In this document: positions 1-8,745 of the stretch, one piece after another
Position numbering within the stretch: position 1 is the stretch's first letter
Layout of the letters: the number at the start of each line of letters is the position of its first letter
NCBI RefSeq assembly: GCF_002252755.1
Contig: NZ_NHOY01000078.1
Location: 289-64,288, forward strand
Length of the DNA stretch: 64,000 nt
Origin: Halorubrum sp. Hd13
GTDB lineage: Archaea; Halobacteriota; Halobacteria; Halobacteriales; Haloferacaceae
Direction of reading: 5' to 3'
Notes under the pieces: model-generated
Told to the model about the DNA's origin: nothing
The model's input: only the letters and a program-made list of their open reading frames with translations
Databases searched by the model: none
Position numbers and translations under genes: made by a program

Positions 1-732
1 GACGGCGACGCGCGCGTCGAGGTTCAGCTGCGCGAACACGGCGTCCGTGATGGGCCCGCCGACGTTGTCGAAGTAGACGTCGACGCCGTCCGGCGCGGCC
101 GACTCCAGCGCGGCGCGGTAGTCGTCGGTCGTCTCGTAGTTGATCGCCGCGTCGAAGCCGAGGTCGTCGGTGAGCCAGTCGGTCTTCTCGTCGCTACCGG
201 CGAAGCCGACGACGCGGCAGCCGTTTCGCTTCGCGATCTGGCCGACGACCGAGCCGACCGCGCCCGCGGCGCCGGAGACGACGACCGTGTCGCCGGGCTT
301 CGGCTCGCCGACCTCCAGGAGCCCGAAGTAGGCGGTCCGCCCCGGCATCCCGAGGGCGCCGAGGTAGGCCTCGGGGGCGGCGACCGCGGGGTCGACCGGG
401 GCAACGTCGGCCGCGTCGAGCGCCGCGTAGTCGGCCCACCGGCCCTCGCCCGTCACGAGGTCGCCCGCCTCGTACGCGTCGTGTTCGCTCTCGACGACCT
501 CGCCGACGACGCCGCCGTTGAGCGGGTCGCCGACCGCCCACGGCTCGGCGTACGATTCGGCGTCGCGCATCCGACCGCGCATGTACGGGTCCACGGAGAG
601 GTAGCGCGTGCGAACGAGGAGTTCGCCCGGCGCGGGGGACGGGACGTCGGTCTCCCGCAGTTCGAAACAGTCCTCGTCGGGCTCGCCGGTCGGGCGCTCG
701 GCGAGCACCCACTCGCGGTTGGTGTCAGTCAC
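1..732 (-). CDS. NADP-dependent medium-chain oxidoreductase, zinc-independent (C-terminus outside window)
   Basis: The reading frame starts at a GTG at 732 (VTDTNREWVLAERP) and runs off the left edge, so only the first 244 residues are present. The order of blocks is that of the zinc-independent MDR family (CurA/YncB and leukotriene B4 dehydrogenase type). A substrate-side N-terminal domain carries YLSVDPYMRGRM. A nucleotide-binding domain follows with VVSGAAGAVGSVVGQIAK, a glycine-rich Rossmann loop, and then a DNVGG segment. Enzymes of this family reduce alpha,beta-unsaturated ketones or quinones with NADPH in the cytosol. The true substrate cannot be read from the sequence. The neighbour at 858 is divergent, so this is a separate transcription unit. 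Confidence 0.85.
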   Translation of the reverse strand, partial: MTDTNREWVLAERPTGEPDEDCFELRETDVPSPAPGELLVRTRYLSVDPYMRGRMRDAESYAEPWAVGDPLNGGVVGEVVESEHDAYEAGDLVTGEGRWADYAALDAADVAPVDPAVAAPEAYLGALGMPGRTAYFGLLEVGEPKPGDTVVVSGAAGAVGSVVGQIAKRNGCRVVGFAGSDEKTDWLTDDLGFDAAINYETTDDYRAALESAAPDGVDVYFDNVGGPITDAVFAQLNLDARVAV

Positions 733-857
733 GGTCGGCGTTGACCCCTGTGCCCCAATAGGGTTTGGACGCCAGCAGGGCATGGGGCCGAATGGGGGGC
801 GACGGCGACCCAGCTTCGCCGGGTGATTTTTTCCGACGGCCCGCGAGGGTGACGGGT

Positions 858-2126
858 ATGGACGCGTTGCACTCGTTCGAGGGGCAGACGCTGCGAGCGA
901 TCAGACGAGACCTCCACCGCCACGCCGAGGCGGGCTGGAAGGAGTTCCGGACCTCCGCGCTGCTGGCGGCCGAACTCGACGGCCTGGGGTACGACGTGCT
1001 CGTCGGCGAGGACACCGTCGCGCCGGACGAGCGGATGGGCGTGCCGCCGGCCGACGAGGTCGCCGCGGCCAAGGAGCGCGCTCGGGAGGCCGGCGCGCCG
1101 GCGGAGTACCTCGACGCGATGGGCGACGTCACCGGGGTCATCGCGACGCGGGAGTTCGGCGACGGCCCGACGATCGGACTGCGGACCGACATCGACGCGC
1201 TCGAACGACAGGAGGCGATGGACGACGACCACCGCCCGGCCGCGGAGGGGTTCGCGAGCGTCCACCCCGGCGAGATGCACGCCTGCGGCCACGACGCGCA
1301 CGCCGCGATCGGCGTCGGCGTGGCCCGGGCGTTCGCCGAGAGCGGGTTCGACGGCACGCTGAAGTTCTTCTTCCAGTCGGCCGAGGAGGGCGGGCGCGGC
1401 GGCAAGCCGATGGCCGAGAGCGGCCACCTCGACGACGTCGACCACCTGCTCGCCGTCCACGTCGGCCTCGACGAGCCGACGGGCACGGTCGTGTCGAGCT
1501 ACGACGCCCCGCTGTCGAACGCGAAGGTCGACGTGACGTTCTCCGGGGAGCCCGCCCACGCGGGCGGCGAGCCGCACGCCGGGCGGAACGCGCTGCAGGC
1601 GGCGACCGCGGCGATCGGGAACCTCTACGGGATCGCGCGCCACGGCGACGGCGCGACGCGGGTCAACGTGGGCAGGGTGAGCGCGGACAACGCCCAGAAC
1701 GTGGTCTGCGAGGAAGCGACGATGCGGGTCGAGGTGCGCGGCGAGACCCACGACCTCAACGAGTACATGCTCGGGCGGGCCCGCGAGGTCGTCGACGGCG
1801 CGGCGACGATGCACGACGTCGACGTCGAGGCGAGCCTCTACGGGAAGACCACGACCTTCCGCAACGACGACGCGGTGGTAGACGTGGTCGAGGCCGCGGC
1901 GGAGGCGACGCCGAGCGTCGACCGGATCATCGAGAAGGAGTTCGGCGGCAGCGAGGACGCCTCCTACCTCATTCGCCGCGTGCAGGACCAGGGTGGGACC
2001 GCCACGTACCTCGGCGTCGGCGCGAGCAATCCCTCGGGCCACCACACGGCGTACTTCGACGTCGACGAGGACGCGATCGACGTCGGCGTCGACGTGATCG
2101 TCGACGCGATCGGTCGGCTGGCCTGA
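858..2126 (+). CDS. M20 family amidohydrolase / peptidase (M20D-like)
   Basis: A 422-residue cytosolic metallohydrolase. The ATG at 858 was preferred over an in-frame upstream start at 765 because family similarity begins there (MDALHSFEG, then RRDLHRHAEAGWKEF). The metal-binding signatures are visible: GLRTDIDAL, and HACGHDAHAAIGVG with the Cys and His ligands of the M20D group. QSAEEGGRGG supplies the catalytic Glu region, and HHTAYFDVDED lies near the C-terminus. Relatives include aminobenzoyl-glutamate hydrolase subunits and aminoacylase or indole-acetyl-amino-acid hydrolases, which cleave N-acyl amino acids. The exact substrate is unknown. The stop codon lies within the first unit of a short tandem repeat. 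Confidence 0.88.
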   Translation: MDALHSFEGQTLRAIRRDLHRHAEAGWKEFRTSALLAAELDGLGYDVLVGEDTVAPDERMGVPPADEVAAAKERAREAGAPAEYLDAMGDVTGVIATREFGDGPTIGLRTDIDALERQEAMDDDHRPAAEGFASVHPGEMHACGHDAHAAIGVGVARAFAESGFDGTLKFFFQSAEEGGRGGKPMAESGHLDDVDHLLAVHVGLDEPTGTVVSSYDAPLSNAKVDVTFSGEPAHAGGEPHAGRNALQAATAAIGNLYGIARHGDGATRVNVGRVSADNAQNVVCEEATMRVEVRGETHDLNEYMLGRAREVVDGAATMHDVDVEASLYGKTTTFRNDDAVVDVVEAAAEATPSVDRIIEKEFGGSEDASYLIRRVQDQGGTATYLGVGASNPSGHHTAYFDVDEDAIDVGVDVIVDAIGRLA

Positions 2127-2187
2127 CGTATCCCGCTCGGGGGTCTGACGTATCCCACCCGGGGTCTGACGTATCCAACCCCGGGGG
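2123..2187. repeat. Three tandem 21-23 bp direct repeats
   Basis: Three consecutive units begin with CTGACGTATCC and end in a C-rich then G-rich tail (starts near 2123, 2144 and 2165). A fourth, truncated unit (TCTGATACGG) follows. The first unit contains the stop codon of the M20 gene. The tail of each unit can pair with itself (CCC/GGG), so the array could act as a transcript end or simply be replication slippage. There are no spacers, so it is not a CRISPR array. Confidence 0.85.
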
Positions 2188-2244
2188 TCTGATACGGTGG
2201 CGGATGCCCGGCGGACGCCCGGCGGACGCGCCGAGGCGGGACGC

Positions 2245-2376
2245 TCAGGTCGAGTCCGTCGACAGCACGAACAACGCGCACGCGGCGCCGAGCACCAGTA
2301 TCGCGATCAGGAGGACCGGCATGATCGTTTCCAGCTGCGCCGCGCTCAGACCGAACAGATCCCCGCTAGCGGTCAT
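2245..2376 (-). CDS. Small single-pass membrane peptide, 43 aa
   Basis: A short frame from ATG 2376 to TGA 2245 reads MTASGDLFGLSAAQLETIMP and then one continuous hydrophobic helix (VLLIAILVLGAACALFVL), closing with STDST. The layout, a short polar N-terminus, one membrane helix and a short tail, is typical of haloarchaeal micro-membrane proteins. It lies just downstream of the CapA-like gene on the same strand (46 bp after its stop) and could be co-transcribed. No function can be assigned. Coding status rests on the clean hydrophobic segment and position. Confidence 0.5.
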   Translation of the reverse strand: MTASGDLFGLSAAQLETIMPVLLIAILVLGAACALFVLSTDST

Positions 2377-2422
2377 GCGCATTTCAAGCTATCCAGCGGG
2401 TGACCGTCGTCGCCGCCCTAGT

Positions 2423-3550
2423 TCATCCCTCGCCCAACGGGATCGAGAGGCCGCCGGCCACGCGCTCGACGTCGGTCCCGAACGCCGCGGAGCGCTCCGC
2501 GACGGTCTCCCGAACCCACTCGGCGACGTCGGGGTCCGCGATCGTCGCCGCCTCGTCGACGATCGCGGTCGGCTCGACGAACAGCTCGTCGAGGTCGCCG
2601 TCGCGGACGACCAGCTCGAACAGCGCGCTGCGCTTGTTGTGAACCCCCTGCCGGTCGACGTAGTCGACGTAGTCGTCGACGAAGTCGCCCGCGTCGTAGA
2701 CGATCGGCCGCCCCCGATACACCTCGACGCCCTGGAGGACGTGCGCGCTGTGGCCGTGGACGACGTCGACGCCCCGATCGACGAGCCACCGCCCGAACCG
2801 CTCGTGGACCCGCCGCGGTTCGGTCTCCCAGTTCGCGCCCCAGTGCAGGGAGGCGACGACGAGGTCCGGATCGTGCGAGCGGGCGCTCTCGAGAACCCCC
2901 TCGACGAGCGAGCGCGTCGCTGGGATCGAGGGATCGAGCGTCGCGAAGGCGGTGCCGGGCTCTTCTTGAGCCGCAGCGAACGCCTCGGACTGGTCGGTGA
3001 GGCCGAACGCCGCGACCGTGACGTCGCCCGCCTCGAACACCGCCGGCTCGAGCGCCGCCCCGAGATCGGTCCCGGCACCGGCGTGGGCGATCCCGGCGTC
3101 GCCGAGGTGCGTCCGCGTGTCGCGGAGCGCGGGCTCGCGGAAGTCGAGGATGTGGTTGTTCGCGAGCGAGACGAACGAGGCGCCGGCGGCCTCCAGCGCC
3201 GGCACGGCGAACGAGGGATCCGACCGGAAGTAGTACACCTTGTCGGGCCACCGCGTGCCGCGCTCGGAGACGCAACACTCCAGATTGGCGACGAGCCCGT
3301 CGAGCTCCGCGAGGCGCGGCAGCGTCGGCCCCCAGACCCCCGCGGGGTCGTCGTCGGCCCACCGCTCGTTCACGCTGCGCCCGAGCATGAGGTCGCCGAC
3401 GAACCCGAGCCGCGCGTCGACGTCGGCGGCGTTCGGGTCCTCGCGTCCCCCGGCCTCGTCGTTACGTCCGCCCGACGGGGACGCGACGCAGCCGGCGACG
3501 CCCGCCAGTCCGGCGACGCCCGACGCCAACAGGGTTCGGCGAGTTCGCAT
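2423..3550 (-). CDS. CapA family metallophosphatase-like lipoprotein
   Basis: A 375-residue protein of the CapA / poly-gamma-glutamate system family (calcineurin-like fold). The N-terminus MRTRRTLLASGVAG has a twin-arginine pair followed by a lipobox-like VAGC, so export by Tat and lipid anchoring outside the membrane are likely, as for many haloarchaeal lipoproteins. Family blocks are in order: GFVGDLMLGRSVNERW, NLECCVSERG, SLANNHILDF, SLHWGANWE and VVHGHSAHVLQGVEVY, containing the Asp, Asn and His expected for metal binding. Bacterial CapA takes part in capsule polymer synthesis or anchoring. The archaeal substrate is unknown. Its position beside DUF368 and AglB suggests a cell-envelope role. 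Confidence 0.85.
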   Translation of the reverse strand: MRTRRTLLASGVAGLAGVAGCVASPSGGRNDEAGGREDPNAADVDARLGFVGDLMLGRSVNERWADDDPAGVWGPTLPRLAELDGLVANLECCVSERGTRWPDKVYYFRSDPSFAVPALEAAGASFVSLANNHILDFREPALRDTRTHLGDAGIAHAGAGTDLGAALEPAVFEAGDVTVAAFGLTDQSEAFAAAQEEPGTAFATLDPSIPATRSLVEGVLESARSHDPDLVVASLHWGANWETEPRRVHERFGRWLVDRGVDVVHGHSAHVLQGVEVYRGRPIVYDAGDFVDDYVDYVDRQGVHNKRSALFELVVRDGDLDELFVEPTAIVDEAATIADPDVAEWVRETVAERSAAFGTDVERVAGGLSIPLGEG

Positions 3551-3616
3551 CGCTCGCGGCTTCGGCCGGCGTCGATTTCAAGCCACCGAGTGCGCACCGG
3601 CCGCGTCCGGCCGGGG

Positions 3617-4561
3617 TCAGTACTCGATCGCCGCGGAGTACCGGTCGAGCACGAACACGAACGCCGCGCCGACGAGCGCCGCGAGCGCGAACCGCGGCGC
3701 CGCCCCCTGCCACGACTCCCCGCTCTCGGCGAGTCGAGTCGAGACCTCGAGAAGCGGCGCCCGGAGCGCGCCGACGACGAGGCTCACGAGGAACGCGAGC
3801 GTGGCGGCTCGAGCGCGGGCGAGCGCGTACCTGACCGTGTGCGCGATGGTGAACAGCCCGACGACCCCGCCGAGGAGAAACGTCAGGACCGGCGGGAGCG
3901 TCTCGACGAGCGCGTCGCTCCCGTTCCCGGTCAGGAACGCGGCGAGCCCGTCGACGGCCCGGCTCACGGTCCCAGACATGTACTCGTACTGGCCGAGCAC
4001 GATCAGGAGGAGCGACCCCGAGATGCCCGGGAGCACCATCGCGCTGACCGCGACCGCGCCGGCGACGAAGACGAGCGGCAGCGAGCTGCCGAGGCCGGCC
4101 GAGGCGACGCCCGAGGCGAGAAAGGCAAGGAGGAAGCCCGCGACCGCCGCCGCCTGCCGCCGGGGCGTGTCGAGCGTGACGCCGCGGAGCAACACCGCCG
4201 CGCTCGCCGCGATCAGCCCGAAGAAGAAGCCGTACGTCGCGACCGGCCGCGTCGCGAGCAGGTAGTTGACGCCGCTCAACACGGTGACGACGGCCGTGCC
4301 GATCCCCGCGCCGAGCACGAGCAGGAAGGCGCCGTCGATCTCGTGGAACGCGGCGCGGGCGTCCGGGATATTGGCGGGTCGGACGCCGGCGAGCACGCGT
4401 CGAATTCGAGACGGGTCGACCGCGGTCACGGCCGCGATCAGGCGCTCGTAGATGCCGACGATGAGCGCGATGGTGCCGCCGGAGACGCCGGGGACCGCGT
4501 CGGCGCTCCCCATCGCGACGCCCTTCAGGTACAGCGTCGCCCACTCTCGAAGGCCGGCCAT
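3617..4561 (-). CDS. DUF368 (PopT-type) polyprenyl-phosphate translocase
   Basis: A 314-residue polytopic membrane protein of the DUF368 family. The N-terminal block LKGVAMGSADAVPGVSGGT, with its PGVSGG signature, is repeated later as VLPGISGSLLL, the internal duplication typical of the family. Bacterial DUF368 (PopT) returns undecaprenyl phosphate across the membrane for reuse. Archaea use dolichyl phosphate, so the likely role here is flipping dolichyl phosphate back to the cytosolic side. The start codon lies 6 bp after the stop of aglB on the same strand, so the two genes almost certainly form one transcript. AglB transfer plus pyrophosphate removal leaves exactly the lipid such a carrier would return. 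Family assignment is strong; the dolichol substrate is inference. Confidence 0.85.
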   Translation of the reverse strand: MAGLREWATLYLKGVAMGSADAVPGVSGGTIALIVGIYERLIAAVTAVDPSRIRRVLAGVRPANIPDARAAFHEIDGAFLLVLGAGIGTAVVTVLSGVNYLLATRPVATYGFFFGLIAASAAVLLRGVTLDTPRRQAAAVAGFLLAFLASGVASAGLGSSLPLVFVAGAVAVSAMVLPGISGSLLLIVLGQYEYMSGTVSRAVDGLAAFLTGNGSDALVETLPPVLTFLLGGVVGLFTIAHTVRYALARARAATLAFLVSLVVGALRAPLLEVSTRLAESGESWQGAAPRFALAALVGAAFVFVLDRYSAAIEY

Positions 4562-4567
4562 CGCTGG

Positions 4568-7500
4568 TTACGGGCTCGCGCCGATGCCGACGGTCGCCTC
4601 GGCGACAGCGTCCGCCCCGACCGGCGTCGCGGGCGCGACCGTCGCGCTCTCGTTGCTCGATCCGTCGCCGCCGTCGGAGCCGCTCCCGTCGACCGGACAG
4701 TCGGGGTCGCCGCTCGGGCAGTCGATTATCTCCTCTTCGAGCTCGACCGTCGCCGCGGCGTCGTCCGCGCCGACGACCTGCCCCTCGGTCACCTCGACCT
4801 GCCCGACGCGCTGCGTGGTGTACAGGTCGTCGCCGGTCGTCTGCGCGGTGGTGATGGTGTACGCGCCCGTCGCGCGGACGCTGGTGTTCGTGTAGCCGTT
4901 CTCCGGGCCGAACTCGTCGTACCCGGTCGACGAGTACGGCACCGTGAACGCGAACTCGCCGTTCGAATCGGCCTCGGCGTACTGCGTGTACTCGAAGGTC
5001 CCTCCTGCGGGCTTCCGCATCTCGACGGTCGCCTCGACCTCCTGACCGGGCTCGGCGCCCGAGCCCTCGATCGTCGCGCCGGGGACGCGTTCGAACGTCT
5101 TCACGTAGTCGTCCTGGAACGCCGCGAGGAAGGACTCGCCGAGAATGTCCTCGACGCTGGTCCCCTCGGGGACGAGCTGCTGGAGGACACGGACCTGCAG
5201 CGCCGAGGGCGACTGTCCCTGCGCCTGCGAGGCGTGGACGAGCCGGTGGTGTTCGAGCGCGGCGACGCGCTCGGAGGGGAGGTCGCCGACGCCCCCGATC
5301 TGCGCGCTTCCGTCCTGCTCGACGTACTCGCGCGCCGCGGTCATGTTGTCGAACTGCCGCACCGTGGCTGTCGGATCGGCCGGGAGCGTGTTCACCTCGA
5401 CCTGCCCGCCGCTCCGTGTCTCGGCGGTCCGCGTCTCCCAGTCGACAACCACGGGCTCGGGGTCGACCGCGCTACCGTAGTGCTCGTACAGCCGGATCAT
5501 CTGGCTCTCGTGGTAGCGCTGAGTGTTCACCTGCATCACCGTCCGGAAGCCGCCCTGCTCGGTCTGCTGGTAGAGCACGCGGTTGAAGTCGGAGCGCGTC
5601 TCGTTGCCCGAGTAGAACGTGACCGGCGCGCCGAACTTGGAGTTCGGCGAGGCCATCTGCCAGTCGACCATCACGTAGCGGGTGTGTTCGCCCTCCGTGC
5701 TCTGGCTGGCGAGCACCTCGCGGGCCGCCTCCTCACTCGGCGCGAGGAGGTAATCCGCGGCTTCGCCCGCGTTCTGCTGGAACGGATTCGCGTTCGGAAT
5801 GCGCTCCGCGCGGGTGGTGATCCAGTGACCGTAGTCCCACCACGACTGCACGCCGTACGCGCCCTCCGGATACTCGAAGTCGCCGTCGGCCGGGCGCTCG
5901 TAGGTGCCGTACAGCTCCATGGGGTTGTCCGCGCCCTCGAGCTCGCCGGGCGTCGGCGTCTCGTCGTTCATCCACTGGAGGCTCCCGTCCCACTGCGTGA
6001 CGCCCCCGGGACCGGTGTTGGCGCCGGCGGCCCACACGGGGGTCGCCATCGCGACGAGCGGGACGATCAGGACGACGACTAAGGCGATCGCGACCATCGC
6101 CTGCCAGCCCTCGACGTCGCGGACGTCGTCAAGCGACCGGAGGCTGATCGCGTCGAGCGCGACCTGCAGGAAGTACGCCGCGCCGACCGCGACGATCACC
6201 GCGAGGTAGTAGTTGAAGCGGGTCTGCGTGAACGCGGCGCTCCCGATGAACGCCGCCCACACGACGAAGTACAGCTCCTCGGCGTCGTACTCGACGAGGA
6301 ACGTCGCGCCGACGAGGAGAGCCGCGGCGATGACGAGGCCGACGACCTGCCAGCTCACGCCGACGACGCTCCCGACCGCGTCGTAGAGCTGGGGGACCGC
6401 GTAGACAGAGCCGACCACGGCGAGCGCGGCCGGGATGTAGAGGGTGTGGGTGCTGTCGTCGGAGCGGTACAGCGGGCGGGCGACGATGTAGAGCACCGCG
6501 GCGAGCGCGAGGAAGAACGCGAAGCCGTACTGCGAGAGGACGAAGTCGGAGAAGGCGGCCTCCTGAAGTGGCGGTTGGCCCTCACCGATGGTACGGAGGT
6601 TAGCGCTTGCGCTGAAGCCGACGAAGTTCAGGAGATTGCCGGTGATCGTTCGCCAGAGAGAGGGAAGCGCCAGCCAGATGACGCCCGCGGACGCGAGGAT
6701 GAGACCGCCGACGGCCGGCGGATAGGTGTCGACCCCGAGTTCGCGAGACTCCCACTGGCGAGCGAGCCACGCGAGGAAGACGGCGCCGAGGGCAACGCCG
6801 ATCGGGAGGACGACCTGCGTGAGCGAGTAGCTGGTGACGCCGAACGAGAAGTTGTCGAGTGGGATCAGTTGCATCAGGCCGGTGACGCCCATCGCGACGG
6901 CACCGGTAAAGGCGATCGGTTCGGGCGTGGTACCGTGGTACACATCGCTGGTTATCTTGATCGCGAGGAAGACGCCGGTAAACCCGACCATGAGGACGCC
7001 CGGCTGCCACGTCCACATATAAAGGCCTAGTGCGACGCCCGCGGCGGCCGCGTACGCGGTCGGACGCTTCAGCGCGTCCCAGTCGCGATCGACGACGAGT
7101 TCCCAGACAGGCGCCTCGCGCTCGGCGACCGCGAAGGCGACGAGGAACGCGAGGACGGCGAGACTCTGGAAGAGCACTTCGGCCGCACTGTGGTCCGGGA
7201 AGCCGACGAGACTGTAGCTGAAGAAGGTGCCCGGCAGGAGCGCGAGGACGACGACGGCGGCGGCCGCGGCGAATCGGTCGACGAACCGGCGCGCGATGAA
7301 GTAGGTCGGGATCGCGACGAGTGCACCCGCGATGGGGGCCATGATGAGCATGACTTCCTCGGTGCTGCCCATGATCGGCCGGGCGATCCAGACGCTGACC
7401 GCCATGATGTGGTCCCACAGCGTGCCGAACTGCCCGGCCGACCGGCCGACGGGGAAGCCAGTCCAGACGTCGAAGGGGAGGCTGTTCGGCCAGTTCTCGA

Positions 7501-7708
7501 GGAGGTAACTGGTCTCGCGTAAGTGGTACCACGCGTCGTTGCCGCGGAAGTACACCTCGCCGTTCTGTATGAAGTTACCGTACGATCGAAGACGAGTCCA
7601 TAGCATGAACACCACGGCCCCGAGGAGGACGGGGACGTGGTACCACCGTTGGAGGACCTCGAAGGGTGATCTCTCGTGGTCCCTGACGGCGTCGGTTTGC
7701 TCGCTCAT
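4568..7708 (-). CDS. aglB: AglB, archaeal oligosaccharyltransferase (STT3 family)
   Basis: A 1046-residue dolichyl-(di)phosphooligosaccharide protein transferase, the usual haloarchaeal length. A short cytosolic N-terminus is followed by an acidic loop with GNDAW (Asp58), which binds metal and the lipid-linked sugar. A long series of membrane helices reaches about residue 560. The external domain carries the invariant SWWDYGHWI motif (Trp623-Gly627) that recognises the +2 Thr/Ser of the sequon. A beta-rich C-terminal domain ends in a Ser/Gly/Asp-rich tail. It glycosylates Asn in N-X-S/T on S-layer proteins, pilins and archaellins at the outer face. It is divergent from an AglG-like transferase, as in Haloferax, and is followed closely by DUF368. 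Confidence 0.97.
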   Translation of the reverse strand: MSEQTDAVRDHERSPFEVLQRWYHVPVLLGAVVFMLWTRLRSYGNFIQNGEVYFRGNDAWYHLRETSYLLENWPNSLPFDVWTGFPVGRSAGQFGTLWDHIMAVSVWIARPIMGSTEEVMLIMAPIAGALVAIPTYFIARRFVDRFAAAAAVVVLALLPGTFFSYSLVGFPDHSAAEVLFQSLAVLAFLVAFAVAEREAPVWELVVDRDWDALKRPTAYAAAAGVALGLYMWTWQPGVLMVGFTGVFLAIKITSDVYHGTTPEPIAFTGAVAMGVTGLMQLIPLDNFSFGVTSYSLTQVVLPIGVALGAVFLAWLARQWESRELGVDTYPPAVGGLILASAGVIWLALPSLWRTITGNLLNFVGFSASANLRTIGEGQPPLQEAAFSDFVLSQYGFAFFLALAAVLYIVARPLYRSDDSTHTLYIPAALAVVGSVYAVPQLYDAVGSVVGVSWQVVGLVIAAALLVGATFLVEYDAEELYFVVWAAFIGSAAFTQTRFNYYLAVIVAVGAAYFLQVALDAISLRSLDDVRDVEGWQAMVAIALVVVLIVPLVAMATPVWAAGANTGPGGVTQWDGSLQWMNDETPTPGELEGADNPMELYGTYERPADGDFEYPEGAYGVQSWWDYGHWITTRAERIPNANPFQQNAGEAADYLLAPSEEAAREVLASQSTEGEHTRYVMVDWQMASPNSKFGAPVTFYSGNETRSDFNRVLYQQTEQGGFRTVMQVNTQRYHESQMIRLYEHYGSAVDPEPVVVDWETRTAETRSGGQVEVNTLPADPTATVRQFDNMTAAREYVEQDGSAQIGGVGDLPSERVAALEHHRLVHASQAQGQSPSALQVRVLQQLVPEGTSVEDILGESFLAAFQDDYVKTFERVPGATIEGSGAEPGQEVEATVEMRKPAGGTFEYTQYAEADSNGEFAFTVPYSSTGYDEFGPENGYTNTSVRATGAYTITTAQTTGDDLYTTQRVGQVEVTEGQVVGADDAAATVELEEEIIDCPSGDPDCPVDGSGSDGGDGSSNESATVAPATPVGADAVAEATVGIGASP

Positions 7709-7730
7709 TACACGATGCCACTACCAAAAC

Positions 7731-7783
7731 GTCCATAAGACTTGTTATATACCGCCCGGCGGCGGGTTCAGAACCCTTATTGA
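7731..7783. promoter_or_regulatory. Divergent promoter region between aglB and the AglG-like gene
   Basis: For the rightward gene a TATA-like CCTTATTG at 7775-7782 sits about 28 nt before its ATG at 7807, predicting a leaderless transcript. For aglB the reverse strand shows CTTATGG at 7733-7739, about 28 nt before its ATG at 7708. A second AT-rich box, TATATAAC, lies at 7744-7751 (reverse strand). Which of the two drives aglB is not decidable from sequence. Confidence 0.5.
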
Positions 7784-7806
7784 TCCGGGGAGAAAATTCG
7801 GCGACA

Positions 7807-8745
7807 ATGAAGGTCTCCGTCGTCGTCTGCACGTACACGATGGACCGCTACGACGTCTTCACGGAGGCCGTCGAGAGCGCACTCGCGCAGACGTACGACC
7901 CGATCGAGGTCGTGCTCGTGATCGACGGCAACCCCGAGGTGTACGAGCGGGCGGTCGAGGATTTCGGTGACTATGAGAACGTCGTCATTTACGACAACGA
8001 CGAGAATCGGGGGATCTCATACAGTCGGACGCGGGGCGCGGAGCTGGCGTCAGGCGAAATTGTCGCGTTCATCGACGACGACGGGGTAGCCGAGGAAGAC
8101 TGGATCGCGAAACTCGTCGAGGTGTATGAGGACACAGATGCGATTGCGGTCGGCGGCGACGTCCGTCCGAATTGGAAAGGCGAGCAACCCGCTTTTTTCC
8201 CCGAAGAGTTCTACTGGCTCGTCGGCTGTGTTGAGCCGGAGTTTGCCGAGGACGGCGAGGAGGTTCGGAACACTTACGGGTCGAACATCTCATACCGTCG
8301 TGAGAAATTTTTGGAAGTGGGCGGGTACGACCCGAACACGGGCCGGAAGGGCGACAAACACTTACAGGCGCACGAAGCACCGGTCGGCATTCGTCTGATC
8401 GAGGAATTCGGACAGGGGATGGTGTACGCTGAGGATGCCGTGGTGCATCACACACTGTTCGAATACCGTGGGGAGTTCCGGTGGCTGTTGTTCCGATCGT
8501 TTTGGCAGGGCTACTCGAAGCGCGTGATGGACCTCCTGTATCCGCAGGCACCCGATGCCAAGGGCGACTATCTGAAGTGGTTAGTAGCTGATCGGGTGCT
8601 ACGGCGGCTGAAAGGGTTACTCCTATCACCCTCGACAGCGGTAGTATTACAGTTGGGGGCTATCGCCGCGTTCACCGCAGCGGTTGGGTTAGGATATATT
8701 TACGCGACGCTGACTCCGAATTTGGTGGAACAGGCTAACGCGTAG
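7807..8745 (+). CDS. AglG-like family 2 glycosyltransferase
   Basis: A 312-residue GT2 enzyme. The ATG at 7807 was chosen over an in-frame codon at 7780 because the GT-A fold begins at once (MKVSVVVCTYTMDRYD) and a TATA box is correctly spaced. The nucleotide-sugar site is visible as VVLVIDGN and VAFIDDDGVAE (the DxD-type metal motif). YGSNISYRREKFLEVGGYD is the acceptor-side block. A hydrophobic C-terminal helix should anchor it to the inner face of the membrane, where it would extend a dolichol-linked glycan. Sequence style and position beside aglB match Haloferax AglG, which adds the second sugar. The exact sugar is not certain. The 3' end overlaps the convergent GT2 gene by 11 bp. Confidence 0.85.
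   Translation: MKVSVVVCTYTMDRYDVFTEAVESALAQTYDPIEVVLVIDGNPEVYERAVEDFGDYENVVIYDNDENRGISYSRTRGAELASGEIVAFIDDDGVAEEDWIAKLVEVYEDTDAIAVGGDVRPNWKGEQPAFFPEEFYWLVGCVEPEFAEDGEEVRNTYGSNISYRREKFLEVGGYDPNTGRKGDKHLQAHEAPVGIRLIEEFGQGMVYAEDAVVHHTLFEYRGEFRWLLFRSFWQGYSKRVMDLLYPQAPDAKGDYLKWLVADRVLRRLKGLLLSPSTAVVLQLGAIAAFTAAVGLGYIYATLTPNLVEQANA

Noticed and set aside
729-2045. A 438-codon open frame on the minus strand
   Set aside because: Antisense to the M20 gene, whose metal-binding motifs are intact on the other strand.
2123-2187. Possible CRISPR array
   Set aside because: The repeats are directly adjacent with no unique spacers, and no cas genes are present.
2204-6082. A 1292-codon open frame on the plus strand
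   Set aside because: It lies antisense to the CapA-like, DUF368 and aglB genes, is rich in Arg and Asp/Glu without domain structure, and is the usual by-product of GC-rich third positions.
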